A DNA stretch of 18,570 bases from Candidatus Neomicrothrix sp. UBA7884 (lineage in GTDB: Bacteria > Actinomycetota > Acidimicrobiia > Acidimicrobiales > MedAcidi-G1). The position numbers were made by a program, and so were the translations under genes. Below the pieces are notes generated by a model, which was not told the DNA's origin, searched no databases, and saw only the letters and a program-made list of their open reading frames with translations. The DNA is taken from positions 1-18,570 of the forward strand of contig DLRQ01000039.1 of NCBI GenBank assembly GCA_002501135.1, read 5' to 3'. This document shows, piece after piece, positions 14,247-18,570 of this stretch. How positions within the stretch are numbered: the first letter of the stretch is position 1; the number at the start of each line of letters is the position of its first letter.

Positions 14247-15167
14247 ATGCCGATAGAGAAGGCGGACAAGATCTGGATGAACGGCGATCTCGTCGACTGG
14301 GACGACGCCACCATTCACGTGCTGACCCACACCCTGCACTACGGCAACGGGGTGTTCGAGGGAATCCGGGCCTACGAGACCGACAGCGGCCCCGCAGTCT
14401 TCAGGTTGACCCCCCACATCGAGCGCTTCTTCAGGTCGGCCAAGATCTTGTTCATAGACATTCCATGGACGGTCGACCAGCTGGTCCAGGCGGTGAAGGA
14501 CACCGTTCGGGTCAACGACCTGCCCTCGTGCTACATCCGACCTCTGGCGTACCTCGGCTACGGCGAGATGGGTCTCAACCCCATTCCATGTGACGTGGAC
14601 GTCTCCATCGCCACGTGGCCATGGGGTTCCTACCTCGGAGACGAAGGCATCAGGAACGGTGTGCGCATGATGATCTCATCGTGGCAACGCCACGATGCCA
14701 ACGCCATGCCGCCCGCAGCCAAGGGATGCGGCCACTACATCAACTCGCAGATGGCCAAGGTCCAGGCGATAAAGGCCGGCTACGACGAGGCAATCCTGCT
14801 GTCTCCACAGGGCAACGTGTCCGAATGCACCGGTGAGAACCTGTTCATCGTCAGCGGCGGCACGATAATCACGCCACCGACCAGCGCCGGCGCCCTCGAG
14901 GGAATAACTCAGGATGCCGTCCACCGGATTGCCGACGACCTGGGCATTCCGTATGTGCAGGGAAACCTGTTGCGCAGCGACCTCTACACGGCCGACGAGG
15001 CGTTCCTCTCCGGAACGGCGGCAGAGATCGTGCCGATCCGGTCGGTTGATGAACGTGATGTCGGTGATCCCGGTCCTGTCACCCGGGCCGTCCAGGAGGT
15101 CTTCTTCGAGGCCGTCCGCGGAAAGAGGCCGGAATACGCAGAGTGGAATGAGCATGTCGACGCCTGA
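14247..15167 (+). CDS. ilvE: Branched-chain amino acid aminotransferase
   Basis: This PLP-dependent class IV aminotransferase carries out the last step of isoleucine, valine and leucine synthesis with glutamate as amino donor. The 306 residues include HTLHYGNGVFEGIRAY (28-43), RPLAYLGYGEMG (98-109), the PLP lysine Lys159 in AAKGCGHYINSQ, and the class IV signature ECTGENLFIV (193-202) with TPPTSAGALEGITQDAV. GGAGAGG lies 9 nt before the ATG. The end overlaps cimA by 14 nt, so translation of the two is coupled. Confidence 0.95.
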   Translation: MPIEKADKIWMNGDLVDWDDATIHVLTHTLHYGNGVFEGIRAYETDSGPAVFRLTPHIERFFRSAKILFIDIPWTVDQLVQAVKDTVRVNDLPSCYIRPLAYLGYGEMGLNPIPCDVDVSIATWPWGSYLGDEGIRNGVRMMISSWQRHDANAMPPAAKGCGHYINSQMAKVQAIKAGYDEAILLSPQGNVSECTGENLFIVSGGTIITPPTSAGALEGITQDAVHRIADDLGIPYVQGNLLRSDLYTADEAFLSGTAAEIVPIRSVDERDVGDPGPVTRAVQEVFFEAVRGKRPEYAEWNEHVDA

Positions 15168-16764
15168 TCTGCCGGCAGCGGTCGACATCTACGACACTAC
15201 GCTGCGCGATGGTGCACAGCTCGAGGGCATCTCGCTGACGGTCGTCGACAAGCTGCGCATCGCCGAACAGCTGGACCTGCTCGGCGTCCACTACATCGAG
15301 GGTGGTTGGCCGGGAGCCAACCCCAAAGACGTTGAGTTCTTCGAGCGGGCGCAGACCGAGTTGCACCTCAACCAGTCAAAGCTGGTGGCGTTCGGGTCGA
15401 CAAGGCGCGTGAACGGCGACGCCAACGACGATCCGACACTCGCAAACCTCGTGGCGTCGGGTACCGAGGTCGTCTGCATCGTCGGCAAGGCCTGGGACTA
15501 CCACGTCACCGAGGCGCTCCGGACAACGCTCGACGAGGGCGTGGCCATGGTCGCCGATTCGGTCAGGTTCCTCAAGGAACAGGGTCTGACGGTGTTCTTC
15601 GACGCTGAGCACTTCTTCGACGGTTACCAAGCGAACCCTGCCTACTCGATGCAGGTGCTCACCGGTGCTGCAGAGGCCGGGGCCGACTGTCTCGTCCTGT
15701 GCGACACCAACGGAGGTTGCCTGCCCTTCGACGTGGAGAGAATCGTGTCCGAGGTGGTTGCCGCAACAGACACCCCCATCGGTGTCCACTTCCACAACGA
15801 CACGGGCTGTGGCATTGCCAACGCAATCGCCGGGGTCCGAGGCGGGGCCACCCAGGTGCAGGGGACGATCAACGGCTACGGAGAACGGGTCGGCAACTGC
15901 GACCTCGTTCCCATCATCGCCAACCTCAGCCTCAAGATGGGGGTAGAGACGATCCCAGCCGAGGGAATCTCCAGCCTCACAGCCGTGGCCCACCACGTGG
16001 CCGAACTCGTGAACTTCACTGTCGACCCACAAAAGCCCTACGTGGGTACGACAGCGTTCGCTCACAAGGCCGGCCTGCACACCAGCGCAATCTCCAGGCG
16101 CCCCGATGCCTACGAGCACATCCCGCCCGAGCTCGTCGGCAACGGAACCAGGTTCCTCGTCTCCGAGATGTCGGGAAGGTCCACAATCGACCTGAAGGCC
16201 CGGCAGCTGGGCCTCGACCTGGATGGCGACACCTTGGGTGCCATCGTCGAGACCATGAAGGTACTTGAACACGCCGGTTACCACTTCGAGGCGGCCGACG
16301 CCTCCCTGGAGCTCCTTATGCGTGCGGCCGGTGGATGGCAGCAGGACTACTTCGAGTTGGATTCCTTCACCGTCGAGGTCGGCCACCGCTCGGGTAGCGG
16401 CAGCCGGGCCTGGAACGAGGTGGCGGTCGATGTCGAGACCGCGGCGACTGTTCGCATCAGTGTCGGTGGCGACATGTGTGAGGCGACCGGCATAGGGAAC
16501 GGACCCGTAAACGCCCTCGACGCAGCCCTCCGTGAAGCACTCGGCGAGAGCACCCCCGGCCTCGACCGGCTGCACCTGACCGACTTCAAGGTGAGGGTGC
16601 TCGAGACCAGAAAGGGCACCGGTGCGGTGACGCGGGTGCTCATCGACACGACCAATGGCGACCGGACCTGGACGACAATCGGGGTCTCAGAAAACATCAT
16701 CGAGGCCTCCTGGCAGGCGCTCGTGGACTCGATCGTCTACGGCCTCCTCCACTCCGAGGAGTAG
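15154..16764 (+). CDS. cimA: Citramalate synthase (CimA, TIGR00977 type)
   Basis: CimA condenses pyruvate and acetyl-CoA to (R)-citramalate, the first step of the threonine-independent isoleucine pathway. The 536-residue protein begins with DIYDTTLRDGAQLEGISLTVVDKLRIA (from residue 11), whose Arg18 and Asp14 are catalytic and metal residues, and it carries HFHNDTGCG with His212 and His214. HYIEGGWPGANPKDVEFF is characteristic of the TIGR00977 citramalate synthases rather than of LeuA (2-isopropylmalate synthase) or homocitrate synthase. The C-terminal LeuA-type regulatory domain (about 395-530), the usual site of isoleucine feedback inhibition, is intact. I chose ATG 15154 because GAGTGGA ends 6 nt upstream; ATG 15148, two codons earlier, is possible. 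It overlaps ilvE by 14 nt. Confidence 0.94.
   Translation: MSTPDLPAAVDIYDTTLRDGAQLEGISLTVVDKLRIAEQLDLLGVHYIEGGWPGANPKDVEFFERAQTELHLNQSKLVAFGSTRRVNGDANDDPTLANLVASGTEVVCIVGKAWDYHVTEALRTTLDEGVAMVADSVRFLKEQGLTVFFDAEHFFDGYQANPAYSMQVLTGAAEAGADCLVLCDTNGGCLPFDVERIVSEVVAATDTPIGVHFHNDTGCGIANAIAGVRGGATQVQGTINGYGERVGNCDLVPIIANLSLKMGVETIPAEGISSLTAVAHHVAELVNFTVDPQKPYVGTTAFAHKAGLHTSAISRRPDAYEHIPPELVGNGTRFLVSEMSGRSTIDLKARQLGLDLDGDTLGAIVETMKVLEHAGYHFEAADASLELLMRAAGGWQQDYFELDSFTVEVGHRSGSGSRAWNEVAVDVETAATVRISVGGDMCEATGIGNGPVNALDAALREALGESTPGLDRLHLTDFKVRVLETRKGTGAVTRVLIDTTNGDRTWTTIGVSENIIEASWQALVDSIVYGLLHSEE
16756..16761 (+). promoter_or_regulatory. Shine-Dalgarno positioned for an ATC start codon
   Basis: GAGGAG lies within the last codons of cimA and ends 6 nt before the ATC at 16768. 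No ATG, GTG or TTG lies within initiation distance. The site is the main evidence for where translation of the MIP-family channel begins. Confidence 0.6.
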
Positions 16765-16767
16765 ACC

Positions 16768-17457
16768 ATCGCCGATATCTCAGCTGACTCGCCGGTTCCG
16801 CTGTCTCGCCTCCTCCTCGCCGAGGGTCTGGGCACCATGTTCCTGCTCATCGGCGTGGTCGGGTCCGGGATCATGGCCGAGCGCCTCAGCCCAACAGACG
16901 TCGGGCTTCAGTTGTTCCAGAATGCGGCAGCCACAGCTGCAGTCCTTGTGGCGATCATCTCGATATTCGGCACGATCTCGGCTGACTTCAACCCTGCGGT
17001 GACCGTCGGGGCATGGCTCCTGGGTCTCAGGAGCGGCCGGCAGGTTCCGGCGATGCTGGCAGCTCAGGTGCTCGGCGGCTGCGTCGGCACCATTGTCGCC
17101 AACCTCATGTTCGACCTGGCATGGGTCGACTTGTCCACAAAGACACGCAGTGGAGGGCACCTGTGGCTGGCCGAGGTGGTTGCCACCCTGGGCCTGCTGC
17201 TGGTCATCTTCAGCCTCGTCAGGACCGCACGCCATTCGGCGATCCCGTATGTGGTCGGTGCCTACATCGGCGGCGCCTACTACTTCACCTCGTCGACCAG
17301 CTTTGCCAACCCGGCGGTGACCGTGGCCCGGACAATCTCTGACACCTTTGCCGGGATCGAGCCGTCGTCGGCGCCCATGTTCATCGCCATGCAGGCTGTC
17401 GGAGTCGGGGTGGCCGTGGTGCTCGTGAGGGTGTTGTTCCCGTTGTCGGAGCGCTAG
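16768..17457 (+). CDS. MIP/aquaporin-family channel protein
   Basis: This integral membrane channel is predicted to conduct water, glycerol or small neutral solutes. Two NPA boxes are present, both as NPAVTV (Asn75 and Asn181 counted from the ATC start), and six hydrophobic helices can be traced. The second box context, NPAVTVARTISDTFAGI, resembles the bacterial branch often found beside arsenic genes, but no ars gene is nearby. The only ATG near the N-terminus (16837) would remove half of helix 1, because the family-typical SRLLLAEGLGTMFLLIGVVGSG begins upstream of it. The frame is open back to the cimA stop, and the only codon there with a good Shine-Dalgarno is ATC at 16768, giving 229 residues, a normal length. 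A non-canonical start, a point change from ATG, or a sequencing error could explain this. It lies 3 nt after the cimA stop in the same frame. Confidence 0.85.
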   Translation: MADISADSPVPLSRLLLAEGLGTMFLLIGVVGSGIMAERLSPTDVGLQLFQNAAATAAVLVAIISIFGTISADFNPAVTVGAWLLGLRSGRQVPAMLAAQVLGGCVGTIVANLMFDLAWVDLSTKTRSGGHLWLAEVVATLGLLLVIFSLVRTARHSAIPYVVGAYIGGAYYFTSSTSFANPAVTVARTISDTFAGIEPSSAPMFIAMQAVGVGVAVVLVRVLFPLSER

Positions 17458-17458
17458 C

Positions 17459-18570
17459 TCAGGAACTGCACTGGTCGACGGCAGGCTCACCGTCGATGCG
17501 TGCCTCCAGCCAGACAACCAGGTCGTCGAAGTAGTCGAATACGGCTGATGTGTGGGTTGCGCCGGGGTAGACGCGTCGCTCAACGGGTGCGTGGTCAGGC
17601 ATGTCGCACAGTTGGCCGAGGAGGAACTCGCTGCTGATGATCGGTATCTGTTCGTCCTGGTCTCCGTGGAGGATGATCACCGGAGCCTGATTGGGTAGCT
17701 GGTTCGTGTCGTTCTCAGTGAGCCTCGCACGCCATTCCGGGATGGCGAAGATGTCGGCGACACTCAACAGATCGGAAAACGGAATCGGGTTGACCAGGTC
17801 CATGACGTAGCCGGTGCAGCCGTTCTCCAGTTCGTCGAGCAGGTAGTGGTACTCCGGGTTGGTTACGGACTTCAGGTCCAGTTCCGGGTAGGAGACGGCT
17901 AGGCCAGCGCCGACCATGATGAGGTAGCCCTGGAAGTCAGAGCCCTGGAGGAACGTCGAGAGAAGGTCCAGCTGTGACGGTGGCGCCCCGGCTGCCACCC
18001 CGACCAGGTCAAGGTCGGGAGCCAGGTCCTGCCAGCGCTGTGACACGTGCATGGCGGCGTGTCCGCCCTGGGAGTGTCCCCACACGACCAGCGGTCCGTC
18101 GGCACCGACACCGCCGATGTTTCGCGCGGCTCTGACAATGTCGAACACGCCCCTCGCCTCGCTCTCGCCCACGATGTAGGCGTGCAGACCCGGTCCGCCC
18201 ATGCCCTCGTAGTCGGTGGCCGTCACCACCCAACCACGTTCAAGGAAGGGTGTGAGGGCCGCAAGGTCGAACACGTCCGGGAACGAGGCTGACGGGGCGC
18301 ACTGGTCAGCAAGGCCGGTTGTGCCATGTGCAATGGAGAGAACAGGGCGTGGGGTCGTGGTATCGGAATCAGGGGCGGCAATCACCCCGGTCACCTCGAT
18401 GGGCTCGCCGGTAACGGACACCGAGGAGTAGGTGACTCGCCATGCCACGCCCAGTGAGCCGATGTCGACCACCTCGCTGGACAGGATTGAACCGGTCTGG
18501 ATTGTCGTTGTGGTGGGGGGGAGGGTCGTGGTTGTCGTGGTAGGTGCGACCGTGGTCGTGGTCGTGGTCG
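17459..18570 (-). CDS. Secreted LIP-type lipase/esterase, 5' partial
   Basis: The protein resembles the secretory lipase family LIP (Pfam PF03583; fungal CAL-A and actinobacterial relatives). The nucleophile elbow is GHSQGG (around 18070-18085), the acid is in HGDQDEQIP (around 17655-17680) and the His is in GATHTSA (around 17550-17570). Four Cys residues could make two disulfides, fitting export. The frame has no stop up to the right edge of the window. Codons 18503-18568 encode a Thr/Pro linker (runs of Thr broken by APV and LPP) just before the folded domain, so a signal peptide or lipoprotein signal and the true start lie beyond the window. A GTG at 18472 could be mistaken for the start. 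Its stop is 1 nt from the stop of the convergent MIP gene. Confidence 0.88.
   Translation of the reverse strand, partial: TTTTTTVAPTTTTTTLPPTTTTIQTGSILSSEVVDIGSLGVAWRVTYSSVSVTGEPIEVTGVIAAPDSDTTTPRPVLSIAHGTTGLADQCAPSASFPDVFDLAALTPFLERGWVVTATDYEGMGGPGLHAYIVGESEARGVFDIVRAARNIGGVGADGPLVVWGHSQGGHAAMHVSQRWQDLAPDLDLVGVAAGAPPSQLDLLSTFLQGSDFQGYLIMVGAGLAVSYPELDLKSVTNPEYHYLLDELENGCTGYVMDLVNPIPFSDLLSVADIFAIPEWRARLTENDTNQLPNQAPVIILHGDQDEQIPIISSEFLLGQLCDMPDHAPVERRVYPGATHTSAVFDYFDDLVVWLEARIDGEPAVDQCSS
18503..18568 (-). repeat. Thr-codon low-complexity tract in lipase N-terminus
   Basis: On the minus strand the codons are mostly ACC, ACG and ACA, encoding Thr runs interrupted by APV and LPP. The tract continues past the window edge. 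It is of the same type as the linker in the Hsp70-like membrane protein, which suggests a shared style of surface stalk in this organism. Confidence 0.8.

Noticed and set aside
15376..16575. 399-codon open frame on the minus strand across cimA
   Set aside because: It lies wholly antisense to a clear citramalate synthase, has no recognisable domain, and is the usual antisense frame of a high-GC gene.
1..18570. Possible defence system, CRISPR array, prophage or transposon
   Set aside because: No array of direct repeats, nuclease, helicase, integrase or transposase was found; every sizeable interval is filled by a recognisable metabolic, regulatory or exported-protein gene.

Overview
The window is about 18.6 kb of high-GC bacterial chromosome packed with ordinary-looking metabolic genes and no mobile elements, CRISPR arrays, rRNA or tRNA. 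The frequent GTG/TTG starts, the dehydrogenase and carboxyltransferase types, and two exported proteins with long Thr-rich linkers of the 'TTTTxxPTTTT' kind suggest an actinobacterium, most likely of the class Acidimicrobiia. That assignment is inference from style; there is no marker gene here to prove it.

Layout. (1) Positions 6-3940, minus strand: a tight four-gene catabolic-looking operon in the order M20 amidohydrolase, TesB-type acyl-CoA thioesterase, D-2-hydroxyacid dehydrogenase, nucleoside hydrolase. It diverges from a single acyl-CoA dehydrogenase (4007-5194, plus). (2) Positions 5205-8924, minus: a LysR regulator, an orphan biotin-dependent carboxyltransferase subunit and a citrate synthase, all co-directional. 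(3) Positions 9082-10647, plus: a membrane protein with only the first half of an Hsp70/actin-like nucleotide-binding domain inside the cell, one transmembrane helix, a Thr-rich linker and an extracellular domain. (4) Positions 10657-12960, minus: greA, an alpha/beta hydrolase and a TIGR01777-type epimerase-like protein. (5) Positions 13034-17457, plus: a branched-chain amino acid operon, leuB-ilvE-cimA, followed by a MIP/aquaporin-family channel. Its leader encodes an 11-residue peptide ending LVIAIT, then a stable hairpin and a textbook intrinsic terminator, which together look like a transcription attenuator. (6) Positions 17459 to the right edge, minus: an exported LIP-type lipase whose 5' end lies outside the window.

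How the genes work together. CimA (pyruvate + acetyl-CoA to citramalate), LeuB (the oxidative decarboxylation step shared with leucine synthesis) and IlvE (the final transamination) form a threonine-independent route to isoleucine; LeuCD must be encoded elsewhere. The leader peptide carries codons for Leu, Val, Ile and Thr, so the operon could sense all products of the pathway. The MIP gene after cimA has no ATG/GTG/TTG that preserves its first helix, but a strong Shine-Dalgarno sits at the ideal distance from an ATC codon.

The three convergent gene junctions (near 5200, 10650 and 17458) have stop codons 1 to 10 nt apart. At the first two, perfect inverted repeats overlap the stop codons and probably act as U-less bidirectional terminators. 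The most unusual items are the attenuator, the half-Hsp70 membrane protein, the apparent ATC start and the stop-codon hairpins.
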